From JAWOFN01 sp046497505 [NCBI: bacterium] (GTDB taxonomy: Bacteria; Blakebacterota; Blakebacteria; Blakebacterales): a DNA stretch of 42,258 nt. The DNA is taken from the NCBI GenBank assembly GCA_046497505.1, contig JAWOFN010000114.1:1-42258 (forward strand). The letters are read 5' to 3'. The translations under genes were made by a program, and so were the position numbers. Positions 1 to 7,638 of the stretch are shown piece by piece (within the stretch, counting starts at the first letter, position 1; the number at the start of each line of letters is the position of its first letter). The notes under the pieces are model-generated. The model had not been told where the DNA came from. It ran no database searches and was given only the letters and a program-made list of their open reading frames with translations.

Positions 1-2
1 GA

Positions 3-890
3 GTGGGCATGGGGTGTCCCGGGAACGTCCGTGCCCTGCTGGAGCCCTTCGATGACGAGGACCTGGACCTCTTCGGGAGGCTGGAGGACCCCCTCGAGGA
101 GGGGGTGCTGGCAACGCTCTTCGCCCTCTCCGACGGACAGACATGGCGTCCGCCCTCACCGACGGAACGGTGGCGCGGTCTCCTCACACCGGGGGACCCC
201 GGGGGGGGGGCGTCTCCGGAGGGTGGACCGGGGGCCCGGCTCCGCGAGGCGGCCGGTTCGGTGACGAGCCGGAGCGAGGCGTCGCCGGTGGAGGTGGAAG
301 CGGAGGGAAGCCGTCTCCGTGTGCTCCTCGAGCACGTGCGCCCCCATCCCCGGCTGCTCATCCACGGTGCAGGTCCGGGGAGTTCTGTGCTCGCCTCGCT
401 GGGTCGGATGATGGGGTGGAAGGTGACGGTGGCCGACCACCGTCCCGATCGTCTCCAGCCGGCGGCGTTCCCGGGGGTGGAACTGGTCCGCTGTCATGAC
501 GTGTCGGAAGGGGCACCGGTGCTGGAGTATCCTGAGCGGACGGCGGTGGTGGTGATGACACACCACTGTGAACGTGACCGGGAACTCCTTGAACGCTACC
601 TTCCCGACAGCCCCTTCTACGTCGGGCTCATGAGCAGCCGTTCCCGGAGGGACGACCTGCTGGATCAGCTCTCACCCGAGGTCCGGGAACGGGCGGCGGG
701 AGCACTGCACAGTCCGATGGGATTGGACCTGGGTGCGGACCGGCCGGAGGAGATGGCCCTGGCCACGGCCGCGGAGATCCAGGCCGCGCTTCGGGACGCC
801 CCGGGGGGGAAGCTCAGGGACCGGGAGGGGCCGGTCCACCGCCGGGAAGAGACGCAGGAGACCATCCAGGGGAAAGGGACGCATGCATGA
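3..890 (+). CDS. xdhC: XdhC/CoxI-family molybdenum cofactor insertion protein (5' end outside window)
   Basis: Members of this family bind molybdenum cofactor and help sulfurate or insert it into xanthine dehydrogenase/CO dehydrogenase-type molybdenum hydroxylases in the cytosol. The reading frame is open at the left edge. The first visible residues, GMGCPGNVR, match a segment that normally lies well inside the protein, so roughly the first 80-90 residues are missing and the true start is upstream. Visible landmarks are HGAGPGS near residue 121 and VADHRPDR near 143 (a Rossmann-like nucleotide-fold core), MTHHCERD near 185, YVGLMSSRSRR near 206, and a C-terminal HSPMGLDLGADRPEE segment. Residues 48-100 are a low-complexity Pro/Gly-rich linker. 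The stop overlaps the mocA start by 4 bp (ATGA), so the pair is translationally coupled. This predicts a molybdenum hydroxylase operon to the left, which is inference. Confidence 0.88.
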   Translation: MGMGCPGNVRALLEPFDDEDLDLFGRLEDPLEEGVLATLFALSDGQTWRPPSPTERWRGLLTPGDPGGGASPEGGPGARLREAAGSVTSRSEASPVEVEAEGSRLRVLLEHVRPHPRLLIHGAGPGSSVLASLGRMMGWKVTVADHRPDRLQPAAFPGVELVRCHDVSEGAPVLEYPERTAVVVMTHHCERDRELLERYLPDSPFYVGLMSSRSRRDDLLDQLSPEVRERAAGALHSPMGLDLGADRPEEMALATAAEIQAALRDAPGGKLRDREGPVHRREETQETIQGKGTHA

Positions 891-1537
891 CTGCCGATAA
901 GGGCATCCGCAGGAGCGAGAGGACCCACGTAGGCGTCGTCCTGCTCGCAGCAGGTGCATCGGAACGGATGCAGAAGCCGAAACAGCTCCTGCCCTTCCGG
1001 GGGCGGAGCCTGGTCCGGGTGGCGGGGGAGACGGCCGTGGAGTCCGGCTGCCGGCCGGTGGTGGCGGTGATCGGGCATGCCGGCGAGAAGGTGACCTGGA
1101 AACTGGCCGGCCTGCCGATGATCATGGCCGAGAACAAGAAGTGGAGAGATGGTCAGTCGGGTTCGGTGCGGCTGGGGGTCTCGGTGGCTTACAACGCCGC
1201 CCCTGACCTGGATGCCATGATCATCATGGTGTGCGACCAGCCCCTGCTGACCCCCGAACACATCCGGAGTCTCATCGAGACCTACGAGAAGACCGACAAG
1301 ACCATCGTGGCCGCTTCGTACGACGGCGTCACCGGGGTGCCGGTCCTCTTCGACCGGAAGTATTTCGCAGAACTCAACGCCCTCAAGGGGGACGGGGGTG
1401 CGAAGGCGCTCCTGGAGAAGTACCCGGACGAGGTGGCCGAGGTAACCCTGCCCGAGGCGGCCTTCGACGTGGACACCCCCGATGACCTCAAGCGGGCGGA
1501 GGAGAAGGCGGAGGAGATCGAGGCGGCCTCAGGGTAG
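887..1537 (+). CDS. mocA: Molybdenum cofactor cytidylyltransferase (MocA/MobA-like)
   Basis: This NTP-transferase of about 216 residues is predicted to convert Mo-molybdopterin to the cytosine dinucleotide form used by xanthine dehydrogenase-family enzymes. The nucleotide-binding signature LLAAGASERMQKPKQLLPF lies at residues 19-37. A metal/nucleotide segment, IIMVCDQPLLT, lies near residue 110. A late FDVDTPDDL motif is typical of the family. The start ATG overlaps the xdhC stop by 4 bp. The choice of CTP rather than GTP is inferred from the xdhC neighbour; MobA (GTP) usually sits elsewhere. The 3' end runs tail-to-tail with lutC and overlaps it by 9 bp, leaving no room for a classical terminator. 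The gene looks intact. Confidence 0.85.
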   Translation: MTADKGIRRSERTHVGVVLLAAGASERMQKPKQLLPFRGRSLVRVAGETAVESGCRPVVAVIGHAGEKVTWKLAGLPMIMAENKKWRDGQSGSVRLGVSVAYNAAPDLDAMIIMVCDQPLLTPEHIRSLIETYEKTDKTIVAASYDGVTGVPVLFDRKYFAELNALKGDGGAKALLEKYPDEVAEVTLPEAAFDVDTPDDLKRAEEKAEEIEAASG

Positions 1538-2113
1538 GATGGCGGCGACGACCCGCCGGGGTCCGTGCACGCCCCGCACCGTCACCTGCCCGATGTCCGC
1601 CGACTTGCTGGGGCCGGAGTGGAGGGCCAGGGCGGAAGGCAGTTCCTCCTTCACACTCTCCAGCAGCTCCCCCAGGGTGGGATGGATGTCGCGTTCCCTC
1701 ACCCAGATCAGGTGGACCGGAGGCAGGATCTGCCCCCTCCGACCCTGCCGGGAGTCCAGCAGCAGGCTCCCCGTCTCCCCGGCGCCCCCCCGTGCCATGC
1801 TGATGCCGAACGCGGCCTCCTCGGGTGCAGCCGCGGGGAGGTCGGCCAGCAGGGGTCCGGGTACGCCGACCCCCGGGGCCATGGTGGCGAACTCCTCCGC
1901 GAAGCTCGCCAGCCACTCCCGCGCCGACTCCTGCGACTCGAACCGGACCGTCTCCCCCCCGTTGGCTTCGAACACCTCGGCGAACCGGTCCACCGGATCG
2001 GGGCAATCCCTGCAGGCCGGAAGCCCTCCGGGGTGGGGAAGGGTCTCCCTGCCCTCCAGGGCTGCACGGATCCGGTCCAGGATCCGATCGCGGGCCTCAT
2101 CGTCTCGCATCAT
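1529..2113 (-). CDS. lutC: LutC-type LUD-domain protein, L-lactate utilisation
   Basis: A 194-residue protein with a single LUD domain, matching LutC of the LutABC complex that oxidises L-lactate to pyruvate in Bacillus and many other bacteria. The characteristic late segments are APGVGVPGPLLADL near the middle, FGISMARGGAGETGSLLL, and PPVHLIWVRERDI, followed by a conserved serine-rich SGPSKSADIGQVTVRGVHGP C-terminus. It is the last gene of a four-gene minus-strand operon. Its ATG overlaps the lutB stop by 4 bp. The second codon is also ATG, so the start could lie 3 bp further in. LutC has no redox cofactor of its own and its exact role in the complex is unclear in the family. The 3' end overlaps mocA by 9 bp. 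Confidence 0.9.
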   Translation of the reverse strand: MMRDDEARDRILDRIRAALEGRETLPHPGGLPACRDCPDPVDRFAEVFEANGGETVRFESQESAREWLASFAEEFATMAPGVGVPGPLLADLPAAAPEEAAFGISMARGGAGETGSLLLDSRQGRRGQILPPVHLIWVRERDIHPTLGELLESVKEELPSALALHSGPSKSADIGQVTVRGVHGPRRVVAAILP

Positions 2114-3537
2114 CCCTCCTCCTCCCCCCCTCCGTCAGGGGACGCCAGCCCCGCCCGCCAGATCTCCCGGAAGGTGCGGGCGGAGGGTTCCAGGCCCGAT
2201 CGGCGCCCCACCCACTCCCCGATCAGGGGGAGTCGGCGGCTGGAGAGCAGGCCGGGCATCCGGCGCATCAGGCGTCCCGCCAGCCGATAGAGCCAGGGAC
2301 GGGTCATGATACGGGCATAGGCGTCCATGAGGACCCGTTCGGTGCGGGTGGTGTGTCGGGCCCCCACCATGCGGGCCCGCCAGGAGAGCAGCAGCTCGGG
2401 GATGGGGATGCGGACCGGGCAGGCGTCGGCGCACGCCCCGCAGAGGCTGCTCGCATAGGCCAGCCCCCCGGCCCGCTCCAGGCCCAGCAGGGCGGGGTCG
2501 AGGACCGAGCCGATCGGTCCGGAGTAGACATGACCCCACGCGTGTCCGCCGGTCTGGCGGTAGACGGGGCAGGCGTTCAGGCAGGCGGCGCACCGCACAC
2601 AGCGCAGGGTCTCCCACGCCTCGGGATCTGCCAGCACGCTGCTGCGTCCGTTGTCCACCAGGACAACGTGCATCTCCTCGGGTCCATCCGGTTCGTCCGC
2701 CCGTTTCGGGCCGTTCAGCAGGGAGACGAAGGTCCCCAGGGTCTGTCCGGTGGCGGCCCGGGACGTGAGCTGCAGGAACCCCGAGAGGTCCTCCCAGCGG
2801 GGAAGCAGTTTCTCGATCCCCACCAGGGCGACGTGGACCGGGGGGGCGGAGGTGGAGAGGCGGATGTTCCCCTCGTTCTCGATGAGGGCCACCGTGCCCG
2901 TCTCGGCCACCAGGAAGTTGCATCCCGAGATCCCCAGGTCGGCCTGCAGGAACGCCTCCCGCAGCGTGGCCCGGGCCTGGCCGGCGAGCGCGTCCGGCTC
3001 GGCATCCAGGGGGGTGTCCAGCTTCGCGCGGAAGAGCCGGCGTATGGCATCCAGGTCGCGGTGGATGGCGGGTACGATGAGGTGGCTTGGCGGCCCCTCC
3101 TCCAGCTGGACGATCCACTCCCCCAGGTCGGTCTCGAAGACCTCGACCCCGGCGGTCTCCAGACCCCGGTTCACCTCGAGTTCCTCGCTGAGCATGCTCT
3201 TGGCCTTCACCGCCACCCGTACGTCCCTCCGGCGGACGATCCCAACCAGCACGCGCCGGACGTCGGCTGCGGTCTCCGCCCAGTGAACCCGGACCCCGTT
3301 CGCCTCCAGGTTCTGCGCGGCCTGTTCGAGCAGCCGGTCCAGCCGGGTCACGACGTGGTCCTTCACATCCCGGGCCCAGTCACGCCAGCCGGTGCTGTCG
3401 ATCTCCGCGTACCGCTCCTCTCGCTTGCGGTGGAGGTCCATCACCCCGCCGGTCACGGAGGTGCGGATCTCCGGGTGGTGGTCGATGATCTCCCGTGCGC
3501 GTTCCCGATAGGACGTTCCCTCGCTGCGCTCAGCCAC
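2110..3537 (-). CDS. lutB: LutB-type iron-sulfur protein, L-lactate utilisation
   Basis: A 475-residue protein, the usual LutB length. It has an N-terminal LUD domain and a C-terminal ferredoxin-like region with two 4Fe-4S motifs: RCVRCAACLNACP and a second, SSLCGACADACP. It would carry electrons from lactate oxidation together with LutA and LutC in the cytosol. I chose the GTG start at 3537. It overlaps the lutA stop by 8 bp, and the protein then begins immediately before the conserved RERAREIIDHHPEIR region. A longer open frame reaches back to 3696, but that extension lies inside lutA and has no family resemblance. The frame ends in an ATGA overlap with lutC. Confidence 0.92.
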   Translation of the reverse strand: MAERSEGTSYRERAREIIDHHPEIRTSVTGGVMDLHRKREERYAEIDSTGWRDWARDVKDHVVTRLDRLLEQAAQNLEANGVRVHWAETAADVRRVLVGIVRRRDVRVAVKAKSMLSEELEVNRGLETAGVEVFETDLGEWIVQLEEGPPSHLIVPAIHRDLDAIRRLFRAKLDTPLDAEPDALAGQARATLREAFLQADLGISGCNFLVAETGTVALIENEGNIRLSTSAPPVHVALVGIEKLLPRWEDLSGFLQLTSRAATGQTLGTFVSLLNGPKRADEPDGPEEMHVVLVDNGRSSVLADPEAWETLRCVRCAACLNACPVYRQTGGHAWGHVYSGPIGSVLDPALLGLERAGGLAYASSLCGACADACPVRIPIPELLLSWRARMVGARHTTRTERVLMDAYARIMTRPWLYRLAGRLMRRMPGLLSSRRLPLIGEWVGRRSGLEPSARTFREIWRAGLASPDGGGEEEG

Positions 3538-4306
3538 GGCGCGCCTCCCAGAGCACGCTGGCCAGGTGGCGCACGGGGACCCGAGCGCCCCGGGCCTCCA
3601 TCCGCCCGGCCATGTGCATGAGGCAGCCGCCGTCGGCGGAGACCAGTTCGAGGGGGGCGGTTTCCCCCGATCCCCGGGTCCCCGGCGAGAGGGCATGGGG
3701 ATAGCCGGGCAGGGTCTCCAGCTTGCGGTCCGCCATGGCGGTACTGACCTCCGGGAGCTTCACCGCGAAGAGGCCCCCGAAGCCGCAGCACTCCTTGGCG
3801 GCCTCCCAGTCGACGAGCTCGGCGCCCGCCGAGCAGAGCAGGGTGAGGGGTTCGGTCTCCAGGTCGAGTCCCCGGAGGGCATGGCAGCCGTGATGGTAGG
3901 CGATACGGCGCCCCTCGAGGGCGTCGGGAGGTCCCAGGCTCTCGATGCCCAGGACCCGCACGATGAACTGGGAGAGCTCCCACGTCTTCCCGGCCAGCTC
4001 CCGGGCGGTTTCCCGGGACGCCGGGTCCTCCCCCAGCACCTCGGCGGAGTGGTTGCGCATCATGGCGGCACACGACCCGGATGGGAGCACAACGTGTTCC
4101 GCTCCGGCGAACACCTCCAGGGTGTGCCGGGCCATGCGCTCCGCCTCGGAGCGGTAACCGGCGTTCCAGGCCGGCTGGCCGCAGCAGGTCTGGCCGGGGG
4201 GAAAGAACACCTCCACATCCAGGCTCCGGAGGAGCCGGACCCCGTCGGCGGCGGCCTCGGCGAAGAACTGGTCTGCCAGGCAGGTGGCGAAGTAGGCGAC
4301 GGTCAC
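3530..4306 (-). CDS. lutA: LutA-type cysteine-rich Fe-S oxidoreductase
   Basis: A 258-residue protein with two cysteine-rich (CCG) domains, as in LutA, GlpC and heterodisulfide reductase HdrB-like proteins. Domain 1 carries ATC near residue 8, QTCCGQP near 40 and a GSC near 77. Domain 2 carries HHGCH and ECCGFGG with the FAVKLPEVS segment. These cysteines are expected to bind an Fe-S cluster at the substrate or electron-transfer site. The start ATG overlaps the stop of the upstream deacetylase gene by 4 bp (ATGA), and the stop overlaps the lutB start, so all four genes are coupled. It is assigned to the Lut system because lutB and lutC follow directly. Confidence 0.9.
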   Translation of the reverse strand: MTVAYFATCLADQFFAEAAADGVRLLRSLDVEVFFPPGQTCCGQPAWNAGYRSEAERMARHTLEVFAGAEHVVLPSGSCAAMMRNHSAEVLGEDPASRETARELAGKTWELSQFIVRVLGIESLGPPDALEGRRIAYHHGCHALRGLDLETEPLTLLCSAGAELVDWEAAKECCGFGGLFAVKLPEVSTAMADRKLETLPGYPHALSPGTRGSGETAPLELVSADGGCLMHMAGRMEARGARVPVRHLASVLWEARRG

Positions 4307-5214
4307 GAGATCAGGACCTCCAGGAAGGCGTCCACCCCGGCGGCCAGGTCCTCCAGGCTGTAGCCCCCCTCCAGGACCCCGGCGATGGGGACCTCCTCCC
4401 GCAGCAGCCTCCGGGTGAGGAGGGTGTAGTGCTCAGGCTGAAGGGTGAAGCCGGCCAGCGGGTCTCCGGCCATGGCGTCGAAGCCCGCGGAGACGAGGAC
4501 CAGGTCGGGTCCCCATCCCTCCACCGCCGTGTCGATGGCCTCCTCGAGGGCCCGAACATACTCCTCGGGGGGCCTGCCCGGTCCCATGGGCACGTTGAAG
4601 ATGTTCCCCACCCCACGCTCGTGGGCCGCCCCGGTCCCGGGATAGTAGGGGTATTGATGGAGGGAGACGTAGCGTATCGAGGGATCCTCCTCCACCAGGT
4701 CCTGTGTACCGTTGCCGTGGTGTACGTCCCAGTCCACGATGAGGACCCGCTCGGTTCCGGTGGACTCCTGCACCTCCCGGGCGGCGACGACGACCGAGTT
4801 CAGCAGACAGAACCCCATGGCTCGGGCCCGTTCCGCGTGATGGCCGGGCGGGCGCACGGCCGCGAAGACGGGCTCCCCCTCCTCGAGCGCCATCCGGGCG
4901 GCCAGCGCGGCCCCTCCTGCGGCCCGGGAGGCGGCGGTCCAGGAGTGACGGTTCATGGAGGTGTCGGGGTCTAGGGGTACCAGACCCTCCCCTCCGGGTG
5001 CCGCCGTGCGGAGTCCATCCAGATAGTCGGCGGGATGGACCCGGAGGAGCTGTTCCCTTGTGGCCTCAGGAGCCTCTCGCCGATCCAGCCGACCCGTCCA
5101 TCGGGGCTCGTCGAAAAGGTCGAGGAGGGACCGCAGACGATCGGGCCGCTCGGGATGGCCCGGCCCGTTGCTGTGGAGCAGGCAGTCGGGGTGGGTGACG
5201 AGGTGCACGACCAT
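4303..5214 (-). CDS. Histone deacetylase-like / AcuC-family amidohydrolase, first gene of the lut operon
   Basis: A 303-residue arginase/deacetylase-fold enzyme. The Zn-dependent catalytic set is complete: His125-His126 in PPGHHAE, zinc ligands Asp163 and His165 in DWDVHHGNGTQ, Asp246 in SAGFDAMAGDP, and Tyr285 in EGGYSLEDLA. Bacterial relatives include AcuC, which deacetylates acetyl-CoA synthetase, as well as acetylpolyamine amidohydrolases and other HDAC-like enzymes, so the substrate is open. The stop overlaps the lutA start by 4 bp, so it is co-translated with the lactate oxidation genes. That suggests deacetylation of a carbon-metabolism enzyme; this is inference. A perfect 16-bp palindrome lies 17 bp upstream of the ATG. 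An in-frame GTG two codons downstream is an alternative start. Confidence 0.88.
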   Translation of the reverse strand: MVVHLVTHPDCLLHSNGPGHPERPDRLRSLLDLFDEPRWTGRLDRREAPEATREQLLRVHPADYLDGLRTAAPGGEGLVPLDPDTSMNRHSWTAASRAAGGAALAARMALEEGEPVFAAVRPPGHHAERARAMGFCLLNSVVVAAREVQESTGTERVLIVDWDVHHGNGTQDLVEEDPSIRYVSLHQYPYYPGTGAAHERGVGNIFNVPMGPGRPPEEYVRALEEAIDTAVEGWGPDLVLVSAGFDAMAGDPLAGFTLQPEHYTLLTRRLLREEVPIAGVLEGGYSLEDLAAGVDAFLEVLIS

Positions 5215-5231
5215 GTTGCCTTTCTGCTAAT

Positions 5232-5247
5232 CGGAGTCCGGACTCCG
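5232..5247. promoter_or_regulatory. Perfect 16-bp palindrome between the deacetylase-lut operon and fumC
   Basis: The sequence CGGAGTCCGGACTCCG equals its own reverse complement. It lies 17 bp upstream of the deacetylase ATG and 6 bp upstream of the -35 element of the fumC promoter, inside a 127-bp divergent intergenic region. Its position suits a dimeric regulator acting on both operons. The regulator is not identified here. Confidence 0.5.
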
Positions 5248-5253
5248 GGATTG

Positions 5254-5282
5254 CTGACAGACCTCCCAGGGTACCGTATACT
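5254..5282 (+). promoter_or_regulatory. Sigma-70-type promoter for fumC
   Basis: A -35 hexamer CTGACA (5254-5259) and a -10 hexamer TATACT (5277-5282) are separated by exactly 17 bp, each matching the consensus at five of six positions. It lies about 60 bp upstream of the fumC start codon, on the same strand. Confidence 0.65.
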
Positions 5283-5341
5283 CACATCTGTCCACGACAG
5301 CGTCTGCGACCGTCAAGGATGTGAATGGGAGAAGCCACACC

Positions 5342-6730
5342 ATGGACTACCGCATTGAGAAGGACACGATGGGCGAGGTCAAGGTCCCTGCCGACCGGTA
5401 CTACGGGGCCCAGACCGCCCGGAGCCTGGAGAACTTCAAGATCGGCGCCGAGAAGATGCCGCTCGAGGTGATCCGGGCCTTCGGTTATCTGAAGAAGGCC
5501 GCCGCCCTGGTCAACGCCGAACTCGGCACCCTTCCCCAGGAGAAAGCCGACCTGATCGTGAAGGCTGCCGACGAGGTGATCGAGGGCAGACTCGACGACC
5601 ACTTCCCGCTGGTGGTATGGCAGACGGGGAGCGGCACCCAGTCCAACATGAACGTGAACGAGGTCATCGCGAACCGGGCCATCGAACTGGCAGGAGGGGA
5701 GCTGGGTTCCAAGGACCCCATCCACCCCAATGATGACGTGAACAAGGCCCAGTCCTCCAACGACACCTTCCCCACGGCCATGCACATCGCCGCCGCCATG
5801 ACGGCCCGCGACCGGCTCATCCCGGGCCTGGAGAAGCTCCGGGACGCCCTGGCGGCGAAGACCGAGGGATTCGAGGACGTGGTCAAGCTGGGCCGCACCC
5901 ACCTCATGGACGCGGTCCCGCTGACCCTGGGGCAGGAGTTCTCCGGCTACGCCCATCAGATGAAGATGGCGGTGGAGCGGGTCGAGGGGGTGCTCCCCCG
6001 GCTGCATGAGATCGCCCTGGGCGGCACCGCGGTGGGGACGGGACTGAACACCCACCCCGAGTTCGCCCAGCGGTCAGCGGCCAAGATCTCCGATCTCACG
6101 GACATCGACTTCGTCTCCGCGCCCAACAAGTTCGAGGCCCTTGCCGCCCACGACGCGGTGGTGGAGGCGAGCGGTGTGATGAAGACCATCGCCGCCGGAC
6201 TGATGAAGATCGCCAACGACATCCGGCTGCTGGGCTCGGGCCCGCGGTGCGGGATCGGCGAACTCATCCTCCCCGCCAACGAGCCGGGCTCGTCCATCAT
6301 GCCGGGCAAGGTCAACCCCACCCAGGCCGAGGCCATGACCATGGTCGCGGCCCAGGTGTTCGGGAACGACGTGGCGGTGAACGTGGGCGGTTCGAACGGA
6401 CATTTCGAGCTGAACGTGTTCAAGCCGGTGATGATCCACAACCTGCTCCAGTCGATGCGGCTCATCGGGGACGCCTGTGTGAGCTTCACCGACAACTGTG
6501 TGGTGGGCATCGAGCCGAACCGGGAGCAGATCCAGGAGTACCTCGACAACAGCCTCATGCTGGTGACCGCGCTCAACCCCCACATCGGGTACGACAACGC
6601 GGCCAAGGTGGCCAAGAAAGCCTACCAGGAGGGCTCCACCCTCAAGGAGGCGGCTGTCGAACTGGGCCTGCTCACCGCCGAGGAGTTCGACGAGAAGGTC
6701 GACCCGGCGAAGATGACGCACCCGGAGTAG
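5342..6730 (+). CDS. fumC: Class II fumarate hydratase
   Basis: A 462-residue class II (iron-independent) fumarase that interconverts fumarate and L-malate in the TCA cycle; the length is typical for FumC. Visible motifs are an N-terminal [28 protein letters not shown] near residue 140, [18 protein letters not shown] near 180, and the fumarase/aspartase signature [13 protein letters not shown] near residue 314, which holds the catalytic serine loop. I placed the start at the ATG at 5342, preceded by GGGAGA at suitable spacing; a GTG seven codons upstream is less likely. It is monocistronic, with its own promoter and a strong hairpin downstream. It is divergent from the lut operon, so lactate-derived carbon and the TCA cycle may be co-regulated. 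Confidence 0.96.
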   Translation: MDYRIEKDTMGEVKVPADRYYGAQTARSLENFKIGAEKMPLEVIRAFGYLKKAAALVNAELGTLPQEKADLIVKAADEVIEGRLDDHFPLVVWQTGSGTQSNMNVNEVIANRAIELAGGELGSKDPIHPNDDVNKAQSSNDTFPTAMHIAAAMTARDRLIPGLEKLRDALAAKTEGFEDVVKLGRTHLMDAVPLTLGQEFSGYAHQMKMAVERVEGVLPRLHEIALGGTAVGTGLNTHPEFAQRSAAKISDLTDIDFVSAPNKFEALAAHDAVVEASGVMKTIAAGLMKIANDIRLLGSGPRCGIGELILPANEPGSSIMPGKVNPTQAEAMTMVAAQVFGNDVAVNVGGSNGHFELNVFKPVMIHNLLQSMRLIGDACVSFTDNCVVGIEPNREQIQEYLDNSLMLVTALNPHIGYDNAAKVAKKAYQEGSTLKEAAVELGLLTAEEFDEKVDPAKMTHPE

Positions 6731-6762
6731 CCCCGCACCGCATGAGCAGGACCCGCAGCACG

Positions 6763-6796
6763 GACGGGCCGCCGATCTTCGGATCGGCGGCCCGTC
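6763..6796 (+). terminator. Very stable hairpin downstream of fumC
   Basis: A perfect 15-bp stem (GACGGGCCGCCGATC and its complement) closes on TTCG with a C-G closing pair, the exceptionally stable cUUCGg tetraloop. It begins 33 bp after the fumC stop. No T-run follows, so it may act as an mRNA 3'-end stabiliser or a Rho-assisted terminator rather than a classical intrinsic terminator. It also lies about 25 bp beyond the stop of the convergent vapC remnant and could serve both. Confidence 0.75.
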
Positions 6797-6820
6797 GGCG
6801 GTCACGGGAGGAACCGGTGG

Positions 6821-7129
6821 TCAGAGCAGGATGAGGTCTAGGTCTGGGAAGCGCCGGAAGCCCCGGTCCAGCGTGGCAAGCATCACCCCGGACTCCAGGG
6901 CGAAGGCCGCCAGGTAGGCATCCGTCCACAGCCCTCGGAAAGCGGGTTCGTCATGGACCAGCAGGGTTCCCAGGAGCTCTTCCGTCCCCGGAGGCTCTTC
7001 CAGGAAGGTCATGGGGACCTGCTCGAGGGTCCGGCGGTAGTCCGCCCAGGCCTGTCGGGGCGTCCTCTGTGCCTCACCCATGACCGCTCGGTTCGTGAGC
7101 AGTCGGAGGATCCTGCCGGCCGCCCGCAC
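6821..7129 (-). pseudogene. vapC: VapC-type PIN-domain toxin, N-terminal half deleted
   Basis: This is the C-terminal half of a PIN-domain ribonuclease toxin. The readable protein runs from RILRLLTNRAVMGE through AWADYRRTL, LWTDAYLAAFA and MLATLDRGFRRFPDLDLILL. The WTDAY and TLDRGF segments carry two of the family's acidic active-site residues. Intact relatives begin about 50-55 residues earlier with a DxN motif holding the first catalytic aspartate. That part is absent here in all frames, because the sequence runs directly into the 3' end of the vapB antitoxin frame. A deletion of roughly 150 bp joining the two genes is the simplest explanation. The toxin should be inactive. Confidence 0.7.
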
Positions 7130-7412
7130 GCTCCGCCTCCTCCCCCTCCAGGATCTCGTGGACCCGTTCGGGGGTCAGGTCCCTGAGGGCCGGGCCTCCT
7201 GCTCCGCGGATCAGTGGGAGGACGCACCCCTCCTCGATCACCTGCGCCTCGGCCGCACAGGAAGGGGACTGCTCGGAGACGACCCGCGTGGGTTCCCGGA
7301 GGGCCGCCTGCACGGCCCGGGTCATCCACTCCTTCAGGGAGAGACCCTTCAGGGCCGCGTCCGCCTTCGCTCGACGCATGATGTCCTCGGGTAGGTCGAC
7401 CATGGTACGCAT
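7074..7412 (-). CDS. vapB: VapB-type antitoxin with an aberrant C-terminal tail
   Basis: The N-terminal segment MRTMVDLPEDIMRRAKADAALKGLSLKEWMTRAVQAALRE is a ribbon-helix-helix-like antitoxin domain. The region PERVHEILEGEEAERA, typically near the antitoxin end, follows at residues 81-96. The last 16 or so residues (GGRQDPPTAHE...) are encoded by vapC sequence read in another frame, so the original stop was lost by the deletion that removed the start of vapC. The DNA-binding part could still work. The start may be the ATG at 7412 or the one at 7403. The gene overlaps the vapC remnant by 56 bp, unlike the few bp usual in such modules. Confidence 0.55.
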   Translation of the reverse strand: MRTMVDLPEDIMRRAKADAALKGLSLKEWMTRAVQAALREPTRVVSEQSPSCAAEAQVIEEGCVLPLIRGAGGPALRDLTPERVHEILEGEEAERAGGRQDPPTAHEPSGHG

Positions 7413-7461
7413 AAAAGCATATCATCATCAAACCGCTTCAGCCGCAAGCGTACCGACAGGC

Positions 7462-7565
7462 TCATCCGATCGGATGCACCAGCGCCTCGAAGGGGGATCG
7501 TCCTGGAGCCGTTCGAACTCCGGGTGGAACTCGACGCGTTCAGGATCGAGCAGGCAGGTCGAGGG
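7462..7565 (-). pseudogene. C-terminal remnant of a TPR-type protein
   Basis: Read on the minus strand, this stretch gives LLDPERVEFHPEFERLQDDP. After a one-base shift at a short C/G run it gives PFEALVHPIG and a stop. This resembles the C-termini of TPR proteins and TPR-containing serine/threonine kinases from Gemmatimonadota, Bacteroidota and relatives (pattern FHPEFERLRDDPRFQALVERIG). No start or upstream repeats remain. The resemblance is from memory of such tails, not from a search, so confidence is moderate to low. Confidence 0.4.
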
Positions 7566-7587
7566 ATGTAGACGGGTCGGGACGGTG

Positions 7588-7613
7588 TGATACAATATCT
7601 CGAATGATATACT
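7588..7613 (+). promoter_or_regulatory. Extended -10 elements upstream of a secreted hypothetical gene
   Basis: Two overlapping candidates are visible: TGATACAAT (7588-7596) and TGATATACT (7605-7613), each with the TGN extension before a good -10 hexamer. No strong -35 is present, as is common for extended -10 promoters. The gene start is 26 bp beyond the second element. The identical nine-mer TGATATACT recurs upstream of the gene at 25751. Confidence 0.45.
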
Positions 7614-7638
7614 CCCCACTCCTGAGAGGGCACCCGTG

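Noticed and set aside
1825-3621. Long plus-strand open frame (about 598 codons) opposite lutB and lutC
   Set aside because: Antisense to clearly conserved genes; the protein is low-complexity (Pro/Gly/Arg-rich) with no domain. A GC-rich genome shadow.
7500-7530. T-loop-like GTTCGAACTC suggesting a tRNA
   Set aside because: No matching acceptor or anticodon stems around it; the stretch lies in the TPR-tail remnant. No tRNA, rRNA or CRISPR array was found anywhere in the window.
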